Shown here piece after piece: positions 34,280 through 42,552 of a DNA stretch of 47,242 nucleotides. The stretch is from an uncultured Brachyspira sp. (GTDB taxonomy: Bacteria > Spirochaetota > Brachyspiria > Brachyspirales > Brachyspiraceae): contig NZ_CAKVGN010000015.1 of NCBI RefSeq assembly GCF_934747485.1, forward strand, positions 1 to 47,242. Reading direction: 5' to 3'. The position numbers and the translations under genes are program-made. The notes under the pieces were generated by a model, which was not told where the DNA came from, ran no database searches, and saw nothing but the letters and a program-made list of their open reading frames with translations. Every line of letters starts with the position of its first letter. Position 1 is the first letter of the stretch.

Positions 34280-34885
34280 TATTCAACTTTTTCCCGCGTA
34301 CGAGCTGTACCACCTTGCCGCACGGTAATGTTATGCTTTAATTATAACTTCTTAGTCGTGCGGAGGAGTGCCTTTTAATGTACAATTAAATTATAAAATT
34401 TATAATAAAAATGCAGTTCTTTTATACCAATACCACAGGCACTTCCTTCGGTCGCACCCACAGGCACTCCCGTTGGTCGCACCCACAGGCACTCCCGTTG
34501 GTCGCACCCACAGGCACTCCCGTTGGTCGCTGTGCGGACTTCGTCAAAAGAACCAAAAGTGCAAATGTTTTAGCTTTATATTTTTGGAATATATAAAACT
34601 AAAATAATATTTATATTTTGACTATACATAAAAAGCTACACTTCATTAAATGCAGTCTTTTTGGTTCTTTGTGCCAACAAAAGAACTGGGGGTGCGGGGC
34701 AAAGCCCTGCAAATATCTTAATTTAAAGAAATAATTCTTTTATATTAATGTATGTTTTATTCAACTTTTTCCCGCCGCAAAAAGTTGCAAAAAGTGCAAG
34801 TGTTTTTAGCTTTGTATGTTGGTAAATATATATAAATAAATGTAAGATATTTTTATCTATACATAAAAAGCTATAATTTATTAAA
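34280..34885. repeat. Long cluster of modular GC-rich repeats
   Basis: At least three hairpin modules follow each other: one with CCGCACGG...CGTGCGG (34317-34365), one expanded by a 25-bp tandem repeat (34411-34555), and one at 34650-34800 with stems GGTTCTTTGTG...CAAAAGAACTGGGGG and CAACTTTTTCCCGCCG...AAAAAGTTGC, joined by the shared AT-rich spacer. Short frames seen here come from the repeats and are not genes. Confidence 0.8.
34434..34533 (+). repeat. 25-bp tandem repeat, 4 copies
   Basis: Four units of 25 bp start with CACAGGCAC at 34434, 34459, 34484 and 34509. Units 2 and 3 are identical; unit 1 differs in the TTCCTTCG part and unit 4 in its last bases. Single units of the same kind are found at 28.5 and 30.3 kb. 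The period is not a multiple of three, which speaks against coding. Confidence 0.95.
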
Positions 34886-34927
34886 TCAGTTCTTCTCAAA
34901 ACCTAATAAATATATAAAAACTAAATT

Positions 34928-34956
34928 TTGACAAAACCCAACTTTTTCAGTATAAT
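34928..34956 (+). promoter_or_regulatory. Consensus promoter of gatC-lepB
   Basis: TTGACA (34928-34933), 17-bp spacer and TATAAT (34951-34956) give a near-ideal promoter 70 bp before gatC. Confidence 0.85.
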
Positions 34957-35025
34957 CTAAAACATTGCAAAAATATTACTTTTATTATATAGTATTTAAA
35001 TCATTAAAACTAAGAGGACTTTTTT

Positions 35026-35352
35026 ATGACAACTAATAGAGAAGAATTAGAAGCTCTTTTATATCAAACTAGATTAAAAATAGAAGATAATCAAAAAGAC
35101 GAAATGCTAAATAGATTAAATAAAGATTTAGCTTTTATAGAAGAACTATTTGATGTAAATGTTGATAATATAGACCCTTTATATCATGTTATTGATTTGC
35201 CTGAATATTTGAGAGAAGATACGGCAGGTGAAACTTTACAAAATGAAGTGATAATGGATTTATGTAGAAGCGGCGAATATGGTTATATAGTAGTTCCTGC
35301 TGTACCTGCTGCTTTAGAAAACAGCGAACACCAAGCTAAAAAATCTAATTAA
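35026..35352 (+). CDS. gatC: Asp/Glu-tRNA amidotransferase subunit C
   Basis: This 108-aa GatC stabilises the GatA/GatB amidotransferase that converts Glu-tRNA(Gln) and Asp-tRNA(Asn). The family pattern is visible: a leading helix with LEALLYQTRLKI, then DPLYHVIDLPEYLREDTAGETLQNEVIM and a C-terminal VVPAVP. AGAGGAC lies before the ATG. gatA and gatB are not adjacent. The tRNA-Gln in this window is a likely substrate of the complex after mischarging with Glu. Confidence 0.85.
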   Translation: MTTNREELEALLYQTRLKIEDNQKDEMLNRLNKDLAFIEELFDVNVDNIDPLYHVIDLPEYLREDTAGETLQNEVIMDLCRSGEYGYIVVPAVPAALENSEHQAKKSN

Positions 35353-35377
35353 AAAATAATTTATAATAAGGTTTCAA

Positions 35378-36121
35378 ATGCTCATAATGAACTATTCTTA
35401 TGATGACAGAGAAAGCATAAAAAAAGAAAAGAGAAATGCATTAAAAGCAATATTAAAGCCTTTTATATTTATATATTATAGAAGCAACAATTTATTATAT
35501 AAAACTATAGCAAGGCTTATTTTAGGCTTTATTATAGCATTCATACTCTTTGGACTCATTACGCTATTCGTACGCTTTGATAAGATGAAAAGTTCAACTA
35601 TGTTAAACACTATTGAACCAAATAAAATGATTATTACTTCAAAATTAAGATATGCTGTTGAAATAAAACCTTTTGTATCAAAATTAACAGGAAAAACTAT
35701 AGTATTTTCAAGACCAAAAAGAGGAGATATAGTTTTTATTACTGACCCAAGAAGTAAAAAAGAAAATATTTTTAAAAAGTTTATATCATATACAGTTTAT
35801 TTTTTCACTTTCGGAAATGTTAATATATCCGGCACAAGGTATTTAATAAAAAGAATAATAGGTCTTCCAAATGAAACAATAGAAATAAAAAACAAAACCG
35901 TATACATAAACGGAAGTGAGTTAAATGAACCTTGGGCAAATATTGGTAAGGATAACAGAATATTAGAAAGCAATATTTCTTCGAGGGATAATTTTGGTCC
36001 TTATATTATAGGATACAATGAATATTTTGTGTTATCAGACAATAGAGATTATGCTTACGACAGCAGAGTTTTTGGAAGCATTCATTTCTCTCTCATAGAC
36101 GGAAAAGTAATATCTTATTAA
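35378..36121 (+). CDS. lepB: Signal peptidase I family protein with unusual catalytic box
   Basis: This 247-aa S26 peptidase has one membrane helix (about residues 44-64). The start at 35378 follows AAGG by 7 bp. The general base is K158 in YLIKRIIGLPNE, and the SDNRDYAYDSRVFG box (220-233) is canonical. The nucleophile box usually reads SMxPT; here it is STMLNTI (73-79), so aligning on M75 puts Thr74 where Ser is expected, with Ser73 next to it and Pro replaced by Asn. It lies between gatC and secG, fitting a role in export. Activity should be regarded as uncertain. Confidence 0.85.
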   Translation: MLIMNYSYDDRESIKKEKRNALKAILKPFIFIYYRSNNLLYKTIARLILGFIIAFILFGLITLFVRFDKMKSSTMLNTIEPNKMIITSKLRYAVEIKPFVSKLTGKTIVFSRPKRGDIVFITDPRSKKENIFKKFISYTVYFFTFGNVNISGTRYLIKRIIGLPNETIEIKNKTVYINGSELNEPWANIGKDNRILESNISSRDNFGPYIIGYNEYFVLSDNRDYAYDSRVFGSIHFSLIDGKVISY

Positions 36122-36130
36122 ATAAAATGC

Positions 36131-36158
36131 TTGAAAAATATTATATAGATGCTATAAT
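36131..36158 (+). promoter_or_regulatory. Probable secG promoter
   Basis: TTGAAA (36131-36136), 16-bp spacer and TATAAT (36153-36158) lie in the gap between lepB and secG, allowing separate transcription of secG. Confidence 0.7.
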
Positions 36159-36206
36159 ACTTCAATTAAAAACCGAAAATATAATTTTTTATGAGGATAT
36201 ATATTT

Positions 36207-36542
36207 ATGAATGCTTTACTAACTTTAGGAATAATCGTTTACTCAATAATTTGTATACTGTTACTTTTACTTATAATCATACAAGGCGGTAAAGCAGAAG
36301 GCTTATTTTCTAGTGCTCAAGCAAATGTACTTGGAAGCCAAAGAGGAAATGCTCTCACTAAAGCAACTACTATCTTATCTACAATATTTGTTGTAGGAGC
36401 TTTACTTATATCTATGGCTATAAGCACTCAAAAAACTGCTTTCGACCAAACAACAACTACTCCTGCTAATGTGCCAACAACAACACAGCAAGTGCCTACA
36501 AATAATACTTTACCAGACACTAATTTAAATACTAATAATTAA
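36207..36542 (+). CDS. secG: Preprotein translocase subunit SecG
   Basis: This 111-aa SecG has two membrane helices (about residues 3-24 and 54-73) with the family loop IIIQGGKAEGLFSSAQANVLGSQRGNALTKAT between them. It assists SecYE translocation. The C-terminal approximately 35 residues are Thr/Asn/Pro rich and appear disordered. The start is preceded by ATGAGGATAT. It follows the signal peptidase gene. Confidence 0.93.
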   Translation: MNALLTLGIIVYSIICILLLLLIIIQGGKAEGLFSSAQANVLGSQRGNALTKATTILSTIFVVGALLISMAISTQKTAFDQTTTTPANVPTTTQQVPTNNTLPDTNLNTNN

Positions 36543-36569
36543 TTTTGATTAATTTAAGAATTGAAATAT

Positions 36570-36992
36570 TATACTTGTTTCAAAAGTGCTTGACAAAATT
36601 AGTTGAAAAAAAATAAAAATAATTTTACTTACAAGACAATGTTTTACATGTTGTATAATAATAAATTTTAATGTATATAATTGCAGTCTTTTTGCTTCTT
36701 TGTGGCAATACCGAAGGCACTTCCTTCAGTCGTACCGAGTAGGTGCCTTGCCTACGGCACGCAGAGCGTCGGCAAAAGAAGCGGGGGCTAGTCTACTCAA
36801 AACTTAAAAATTTTGTTATATAAGTTTTTTATTTTATTCAACTTTTTCCCGTGGCAAAAAGTTGCAAAAAACACAAGTAGTTAAATTTTATATCTAAGAA
36901 ATTATATAAAATAATACTAATTATATCTTACATACTAAATATTAAACTAAAAACATATAAATATTTATTAATTTAGTTTTGAAACAAGTCTA
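36570..36992. mobile_element. Small non-autonomous TIR element, copy C
   Basis: The left end ACTTGTTTCAAAA (36573) differs from the consensus in one outer base; the right end TTTTGAAACAAGTC finishes at 36990 and is flanked by TA, as is the left. Its right 60 bp are the inverse of the left 60 bp of copy A, and its core is the inverse of copy B. No coding capacity. It fills the gap between secG and the GNAT gene. Confidence 0.65.
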
Positions 36993-37027
36993 TTTAATTG
37001 TCAAAAATAAATAATAGAAGAAGTGTT

Positions 37028-37537
37028 TTATATATTATCATAAATATACAGCACTTCTTCTATATTATTATCATCATCTATTTTTAATATCTTTTTTTTG
37101 CCAGAATCTTTAAATCCGTTTTTTAGATAAAATCTTTTAGCCTCTTCATTTTTATCAAAAACATAAAGGCATAAGTTTTTATACCCATTATCTTTCATGT
37201 ATGACATGCAATGATTTAATAATTCAGTTCCTATTCCGGAGCCCTGATAAACTGGGTGAACATATAAAGACATTATCTCCCCATAGTTTTCTATGCTGTA
37301 TCTGTTATTTCCGCATGATATAGCACCTATAACATTATCATCTAAAAGAGCAATATGCACTTCTCTTGTCTTTGTCTTTATACCCTCAGAAAACTCTTCG
37401 CACCAATCATCTAAATATATCTTTTTTAAAAAATCTTCCGACACAATATCCTTATAAGATTGCTTCCAACATATAGCATGAAGCTTGCTTATATAAAACA
37501 CATCATCTATATTAGCTTTTCTTATAACTAAATTCAT
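37028..37537 (-). CDS. GNAT-family N-acetyltransferase
   Basis: The start at 37537 (MNLVIRKA) lies 13 bp after the recA stop; an earlier ATG would overlap recA by 26 bp. The 169-aa protein has the acetyl-CoA site SLYVHPVYQGSGIGTELL with Q-x-x-G-x-G and the C-terminal CLYVFDKNEEAKRFYLKNGF typical of GNAT enzymes. The substrate is unknown. It is probably expressed with recA. Confidence 0.88.
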   Translation of the reverse strand: MNLVIRKANIDDVFYISKLHAICWKQSYKDIVSEDFLKKIYLDDWCEEFSEGIKTKTREVHIALLDDNVIGAISCGNNRYSIENYGEIMSLYVHPVYQGSGIGTELLNHCMSYMKDNGYKNLCLYVFDKNEEAKRFYLKNGFKDSGKKKILKIDDDNNIEEVLYIYDNI

Positions 37538-37550
37538 ACTCTCTCTCGAT

Positions 37551-38747
37551 TTATTCGTTATAAGCCTCTTCAGCACTCATTAAAAGGTCAGTATCATCTG
37601 CTTTTTTAGAAGCTTTTTCTTCTTCTTTTTTATCTTCTTTTTGATTCTTATCTTCTTTAACAACAGCGTTTTTATTTTCAAGATACTCTTCTAATTTTTC
37701 TTTTACCTTATCTGCTCCGCCCATATTAAGTGCCTCTCTAATCTGTATCTCAAGCTCCATACGCATTTTAGGGTCTGCCGCAAGAAGTTCTCTCACCTTC
37801 TCTTTACCCTGTGCAATCTGCTCTCCGTTGTAGTAGAACCAAGCACCGCTTCTTGTGATGATTTTTGCCTCCATCGCTAAATCTATTAAAAGCCCCTCAG
37901 AAGATATACCCTTACCGAATATTATCTCTAAATTAACCACTTTGAACGGTGAAGATAATTTATTTTTTACAACTTTTATTTTTACTTTATGACCTATAGT
38001 ATCATCACCTTTTTTAATCCATTCAGTTCTTCTAATGTCAAGCCTTACAGAAGAGTAGAATTTCAAAGCCTTACCGCCTGTAGTAGTTTCTGTAGGACCA
38101 GCACCATAACCAGTGGTAGCAATGTTTTGTCTTAATTGGTTAATGAATATTACAGCAGTATTTGTGTTGCTTATTATAGCAGTAAGTTTTCTCAAAGCAT
38201 GACTCATAAGCCTTGCCTGTAAAGCAATATGAGCGTCCCCTATATCACCAGCAAGTTCTGCCTTTGAAACAAGTGCTGCAACAGAGTCCACAACAACAAT
38301 ATCGAAAGCAGAAGAAGACACAACCCTTTCTAATATTTCAAGAGCCTCTTCACCGCTGTTTGGCTGAGAAATATATAAATTGTCAATATCAACGCCCAAA
38401 GCACTCGCATATACTGGGTCAAGAGCATGTTCAGCATCTATAAAAGCAGCATAACCGCCAGCCTTTTGAGCCTCTGCTATAATGTGTAGAGTGAGTGTAG
38501 TTTTACCGGAAGCCTCATGCCCGTAAATCTCTATTATTCTTCCGCGAGGAACCCCGCCTACTCCTAAAGCATGGTCCAAAGTTAATGCCCCAGTAGAAAT
38601 AACATCAACATTAACTGTTTTATTGCTTCCAAGCCTCATAAAAGAGCCGGGGCCGTATTTTTTATTTATCTGGTCGGTAATAGCTTCTATTGCTTCACTT
38701 TTACCGTCTTTTTTTACTTCAGTAGTTTCTTTCTTCTTAGTAGCCAT
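37551..38747 (-). CDS. recA: Recombinase RecA
   Basis: The start at 38747 (MATKKKE) follows GGAG by 5 bp; the frame upstream lacks such a site. This 398-aa protein drives homologous strand exchange and SOS induction. Walker A GHEASGKT is at residues 76-83; the core includes IVVDSVAALV and the L2 loop GAGPTETTTGGKAL. The C terminus is an extended Lys/Glu-rich tail (about 355-398), longer and more charged than in E. coli. No LexA-type operator is recognised upstream. Confidence 0.97.
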   Translation of the reverse strand: MATKKKETTEVKKDGKSEAIEAITDQINKKYGPGSFMRLGSNKTVNVDVISTGALTLDHALGVGGVPRGRIIEIYGHEASGKTTLTLHIIAEAQKAGGYAAFIDAEHALDPVYASALGVDIDNLYISQPNSGEEALEILERVVSSSAFDIVVVDSVAALVSKAELAGDIGDAHIALQARLMSHALRKLTAIISNTNTAVIFINQLRQNIATTGYGAGPTETTTGGKALKFYSSVRLDIRRTEWIKKGDDTIGHKVKIKVVKNKLSSPFKVVNLEIIFGKGISSEGLLIDLAMEAKIITRSGAWFYYNGEQIAQGKEKVRELLAADPKMRMELEIQIREALNMGGADKVKEKLEEYLENKNAVVKEDKNQKEDKKEEEKASKKADDTDLLMSAEEAYNE

Positions 38748-38796
38748 ATTCTCTCCAAAAATTATTAACTTAAATATCATTTATAAAATTTATTAT

Positions 38797-38824
38797 ATTG
38801 TACAAAAATACATTATTTTGTCAA
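38797..38824 (-). promoter_or_regulatory. recA promoter
   Basis: On the minus strand TTGACA (38824-38819), 16-bp spacer and TACAAT (38802-38797) lie 50 bp before the recA start. Confidence 0.7.
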
Positions 38825-38909
38825 GCTAATTATATAAATAAAACTAAAAAATAATTATTTTATTGGCAAAAGTGAAAGCTATAAAGTACTATATCTTTTC
38901 TAAATATGT

Positions 38910-39545
38910 TTATTTTAATTTGTTCATTAATGTCTGCATGAGAGAAGTGATAAATATAAAAAGCACCATAATAGATACATAATCCATAAAGAAAAATATT
39001 ATAGGCTCTTCATAATCAAAAAAAGCAAAATCCACAAGCAAAAACATTTTATTGTATAAGCCTCTCTTAATAAACAAAACAACTCCGTATATAGAAACAA
39101 ACAAAGCTATTATTATAGATATTTGTTTTTTAATAAACTTTTTATTTATAAACATACCCCAATGCATTCCCAAATGTGCCGACATAAATACAAAAGCCCA
39201 AGAGTTTGAAATCATATGAAGGCGTCTTGTAAACATTCCGCTGTTATGAATATTAAGAAAACCTAACACCCTTTGAGAAAATAGTATTCCGCTAATCATG
39301 AGTCCCGCCATACACAAAAAAAGCATAGTGTTAATAAAAGTGTTTAATATTCTATTAAAATTATATTTGCCTTTATAAATATTTTTATACCAATTAAAAT
39401 TGAGTATATGATGAAGTATAAAAAATATAAAAAGCATAAAGCCCAAATATTCATGCACGGCATCACCTGTAAAGTGATATGCCATTAAAACAAAGAAGAG
39501 CAGCGTCATTATTATGTCTACTGTAATTTTAATTATTCTTTTCAT
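38910..39545 (-). CDS. DUF4405-type membrane protein, cytochrome b-like
   Basis: This 211-aa protein has about five membrane helices and several intramembrane histidines: YHFTGDAVHEYLGF (H24, H31), LHHILNFNW (H45, H46), RRLHMISNSWAF (H110) and HLGMHWG (H123, H127). This pattern resembles DUF4405 and small b-type cytochromes, so haem binding is plausible. No redox partner gene adjoins it. Role is unknown. Confidence 0.75.
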   Translation of the reverse strand: MKRIIKITVDIIMTLLFFVLMAYHFTGDAVHEYLGFMLFIFFILHHILNFNWYKNIYKGKYNFNRILNTFINTMLFLCMAGLMISGILFSQRVLGFLNIHNSGMFTRRLHMISNSWAFVFMSAHLGMHWGMFINKKFIKKQISIIIALFVSIYGVVLFIKRGLYNKMFLLVDFAFFDYEEPIIFFFMDYVSIMVLFIFITSLMQTLMNKLK

Positions 39546-39619
39546 CGAAGCTTCTCCTTGAACGAGTTTGCTGTTTTATAGTTTTGTTAATAATATTTTA
39601 ACATTACATAATTCATTGC

Positions 39620-40025
39620 TTTTTGGGGACTAGTCCCCCTGCGAAGCGTGCCCTTAAGGGTACGCACCCCCAGTTCTTTTGCGACCGTAGAGAGTCATTC
39701 AGGGCGACCTAAGGAAGTACCTTTAGGTATGGTATTGCCACAAAGAAGCAAAAAGGCTGCATTTAATAAAGTATAGCTTTTTATATACAAACAAAATATA
39801 AACATTATTTTAGATTTATATATTCCAAAATATAAAGCTAAAAAAATCTCGCACTTTTTGCAACTTTTTGCTGCGGGAAAAAGTTGAATAAAAAACTCAT
39901 ATAAAAGAGATAGTTATTTTATAATATACTAAAAAATTTCAACTTTATTTATTTTAATTATTTGCAGGGCTTTGCCCCGCACCCCAGTTCTTTTGTCGCC
40001 ACAAAGAACCAAAAAGGCTGCATTT
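39620..40025. repeat. Modular GC-rich repeats before the redox island
   Basis: Two modules with the shared AT-rich spacer: GGGGACTAGTCCCCC with ACCTAAGGAAGTACC units (39625-39760), CAACTTTTTGCTGCGGGAAAAAGTTGAA (39858-39890), and GCAGGGCTTTGCCCC...CAAAGAACCAAAAAGGCTGC (39964-40022). No gene is seen in 39546-40085. Confidence 0.75.
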
Positions 40026-40085
40026 TTAAGTCTAAGTATTATTTTACATCTATTATATTTTATAATATAAAAACATCTATCAACT

Positions 40086-40784
40086 TTAATAGCCTAGATT
40101 CCTTAGCCAATCCAAAACTCTACTTTTTGAGTTCTTTACTTCTGGTCTATACACCCCTATAGGCTCTAACACTTCGCAATTTTCTGGAAGTATGTTTTTT
40201 AAATCTCTTATTGTTCTTGATAGTCCTCCTGTGCCATGTGTGCAAAATGGTATTATTGTTTTGCCTGATAAATCATAGCTTTCAACAAATGTAAAAACTG
40301 CCATTGGGCATGTATACCACCAGTTCGGAAAGCCTAAAAATATAACATCATAATCATCAATGTTGTTCAATCTCCCTACTAATGCTGGTCTTTCATTGTT
40401 GTCCCTTTCTTTTCTTGCCTGGTTCAAACATTCATCATAATCGCTTGAATATTTGTTTTGTGTCTTTATGCTAAATAAATCTCCTCCTGTCTCTTCAGCT
40501 ATCCAATTAGCAATGAGTTCAGCATTTCCCGGAGATAACATGCTTGCAGAAGTTTCAGCATCTACGTCAATAGAATCAGGATTTTCTACTACTGTATTGT
40601 CTGACCAAGTGAAATATGCTATTAATATTTTGTTTTGAGTGCCCTTAATATTTAGAGCATTAATGTTTTGTGAAGTTTCTAAACTATCAACTATATAATC
40701 TTTTTTTTGAGTATCATTATTACCGCAAGATAACATAATTATTGATAAAAGCACAAATATTATTTTTTTTATAAACACATTCAT
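40086..40784 (-). CDS. Lipoprotein flavodoxin
   Basis: The start at 40784 (MNVFIKK) follows AAGGAG by 8 bp. This 232-aa protein has a lipoprotein signal with lipobox IMLSC (C about 20), then a flavodoxin-4-like domain: KILIAYFTWSDNT (FMN loop entry), FLGFPNWWYTCPMAVFTFV and PFCTHGTGGLSRTIRDL. A stretch ENPDSIDVDAETSA is inserted after the first loop. Flavodoxins are usually cytosolic, so a membrane-anchored extracytoplasmic form is unusual. It ends the minus-strand redox island. Confidence 0.87.
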   Translation of the reverse strand: MNVFIKKIIFVLLSIIMLSCGNNDTQKKDYIVDSLETSQNINALNIKGTQNKILIAYFTWSDNTVVENPDSIDVDAETSASMLSPGNAELIANWIAEETGGDLFSIKTQNKYSSDYDECLNQARKERDNNERPALVGRLNNIDDYDVIFLGFPNWWYTCPMAVFTFVESYDLSGKTIIPFCTHGTGGLSRTIRDLKNILPENCEVLEPIGVYRPEVKNSKSRVLDWLRNLGY

Positions 40785-40825
40785 CAACACACTCCTTAAT
40801 AACTTTTAGTTTACATTAAAAAACT

Positions 40826-41653
40826 TTATTTACCCTCTGATAATTCTCCATACCACCAAGATGCAGTTACGCCTCCGTCCATAAGAAAATCGCTTCCAGA
40901 AATAAATGAGCCTCTATCTGTCATCAATAGCTCAGCAACATTAGCAACATCGTCTGGAGTTCCTGCTCTTTTTGATAGGCAAAGCTCAAGCATTCTCTTA
41001 TACATCGCTCCCCTTGGTCCGTTTAATTCATCGTTCGCTAATGGTGTTATTATTATGCCAGGGCTTATTGAGTTTAATCTTGCCCCTCTCTTGCCCCAAT
41101 TACCAGATTCATACATCACTCTAAGACAGTTGCATCTCTTTGATAACTGATAGGCTTTTAATGTGTCTGAAGCTTTTTCAAGTATCGGCAAAGATAATAA
41201 TTCTTCTGTTGGAGTAGTAGCAAGTATTCTATTTTCTTCATCTGTGAGAGAGCCTAAACGATAACCAGATTGAGACGATATTATAACCCCGCTTCCTCCC
41301 TCTTCTATCACCTTGCCGAACTCTTCAAGAAGCACCGCTGTTCCATATAAATCAACTTTTAAAATATCTTTAATAGATGCCTGAGATGGTGAAACGCCTG
41401 CAGCATTAACAAAATATTTTATCTTTCCTAAACCCTTTGAGAAATCTATAAGTTTTAAAATTGATTCTCTTGAAGAAATATCCGTTTCAAATACAGAAGT
41501 TTCAAACCCTGCATTATATAATATTTGTGATTCTCTTTTAGCATTTTCTATATTGAAATCGGCAAGTACAATATGCTTTCCAATTCCTACCCTTCTTGCT
41601 ATGGCAATTCCAATAGAGCCTGCACCTGTTAAAACAAAAACATCTTTTTTCAT
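40826..41653 (-). CDS. Short-chain dehydrogenase/reductase
   Basis: This 275-aa SDR has the nucleotide-binding TGAGSIGIAIARR (glycine motif), D32 (VLADFN) suggesting NAD preference, NAAG (VNAAGVS), the catalytic Ser in ISSQSGY and Tyr-x-x-x-Lys in YQLSK, and the C-terminal SGSDFLMDGG. An insert of about 30 residues lies between the Ser and Tyr motifs. It has no signal peptide, unlike several neighbours. Substrate is unknown; it forms part of the redox island. Confidence 0.9.
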   Translation of the reverse strand: MKKDVFVLTGAGSIGIAIARRVGIGKHIVLADFNIENAKRESQILYNAGFETSVFETDISSRESILKLIDFSKGLGKIKYFVNAAGVSPSQASIKDILKVDLYGTAVLLEEFGKVIEEGGSGVIISSQSGYRLGSLTDEENRILATTPTEELLSLPILEKASDTLKAYQLSKRCNCLRVMYESGNWGKRGARLNSISPGIIITPLANDELNGPRGAMYKRMLELCLSKRAGTPDDVANVAELLMTDRGSFISGSDFLMDGGVTASWWYGELSEGK

Positions 41654-41679
41654 TTTATATTCTCCTTATATTTATTAAA

Positions 41680-42528
41680 TCATTCAAGAACCCATTCTGA
41701 TAAAAGTTTTACCATTTTATAATCCTGATACGAGAAAAAAGAACTTTCATTTTTGTCAAGAGATGAAATTAGTTTTATGTCGCTCTCATCTAATTCAAAA
41801 TCAAAAATATTAAAGTTTTCTTCCATTCTTTCTTTTCTAACACTTTTAGGTATTACTACTATATTTCTTTTTACAAGCCAATTTAAAATTATTTGAGCTA
41901 TAGATTTATTATACTTTTTAGCTATGCTTAATAATATTTCATTACTAAACATATTATTTCTTCCTTCAGCAAAAGGAGCCCAAGACTGCATTTGTACATT
42001 ATATTCATTCATAATAGTTTGATAATCATTTTTTTGATAAAATGGATTTACTTCTACTTGATTTACAGCAGGTACTATCTCATTATGCATTATTAAATCA
42101 ACCAATCTGTCAGCAAAGAAATTGCATACTCCAATAGCTTTAATTTTTCCATTTTTGTATAACTCTTCCATACATCTCCATTCTCCGTAATAATCACCTA
42201 AAGGCTGATGTATTAAATATAAATCCAAATAATCTAATTGAAGTTTTTCAAGAGAATTATTAAATGCTTTTTTAGTATCATCATAGCCGTTTTTTTGTAT
42301 CCATAATTTTGTTGTTATAAATAATTCTTTTCTGTTTATACCGCTTTCTTTTATGGCATCTCCAACAGCTTTTTCATTTTTATATGAAGCTGCCGTGTCT
42401 ATTAGTCTGTATCCTGTTTCAATGGCATTTAATACTGCTTTTTTACATTCATTATAATCTTGAATTTGATAAACTCCAAAACCTAAAATAGGCATTTCCA
42501 AACCATTATTTAATTTTACGTATTTCAT
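41680..42528 (-). CDS. Aldo/keto reductase
   Basis: This 282-aa AKR has the catalytic tetrad in order: D in GYRLIDTAASY with Tyr a few residues on, Lys in FITTKLW, and His in LYLIHQPLGDYYG; the NADPH site IPKSVRKERMEEN is at the C terminus. Length and motifs fit the AKR5/prostaglandin-F synthase-like group common in anaerobes. It is cytosolic. It lies 26 bp upstream of the SDR gene in transcription order, so both are probably co-expressed. Confidence 0.93.
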   Translation of the reverse strand: MKYVKLNNGLEMPILGFGVYQIQDYNECKKAVLNAIETGYRLIDTAASYKNEKAVGDAIKESGINRKELFITTKLWIQKNGYDDTKKAFNNSLEKLQLDYLDLYLIHQPLGDYYGEWRCMEELYKNGKIKAIGVCNFFADRLVDLIMHNEIVPAVNQVEVNPFYQKNDYQTIMNEYNVQMQSWAPFAEGRNNMFSNEILLSIAKKYNKSIAQIILNWLVKRNIVVIPKSVRKERMEENFNIFDFELDESDIKLISSLDKNESSFFSYQDYKMVKLLSEWVLE

Positions 42529-42552
42529 TTTATAAATCCTTTTAATATTATT

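Noticed and set aside
34368..34607. Two overlapping plus-strand frames with repeated HRHSRW-like peptides
   Set aside because: They are translations of the 25-bp tandem repeat; the period is not a multiple of three and no start signal exists.
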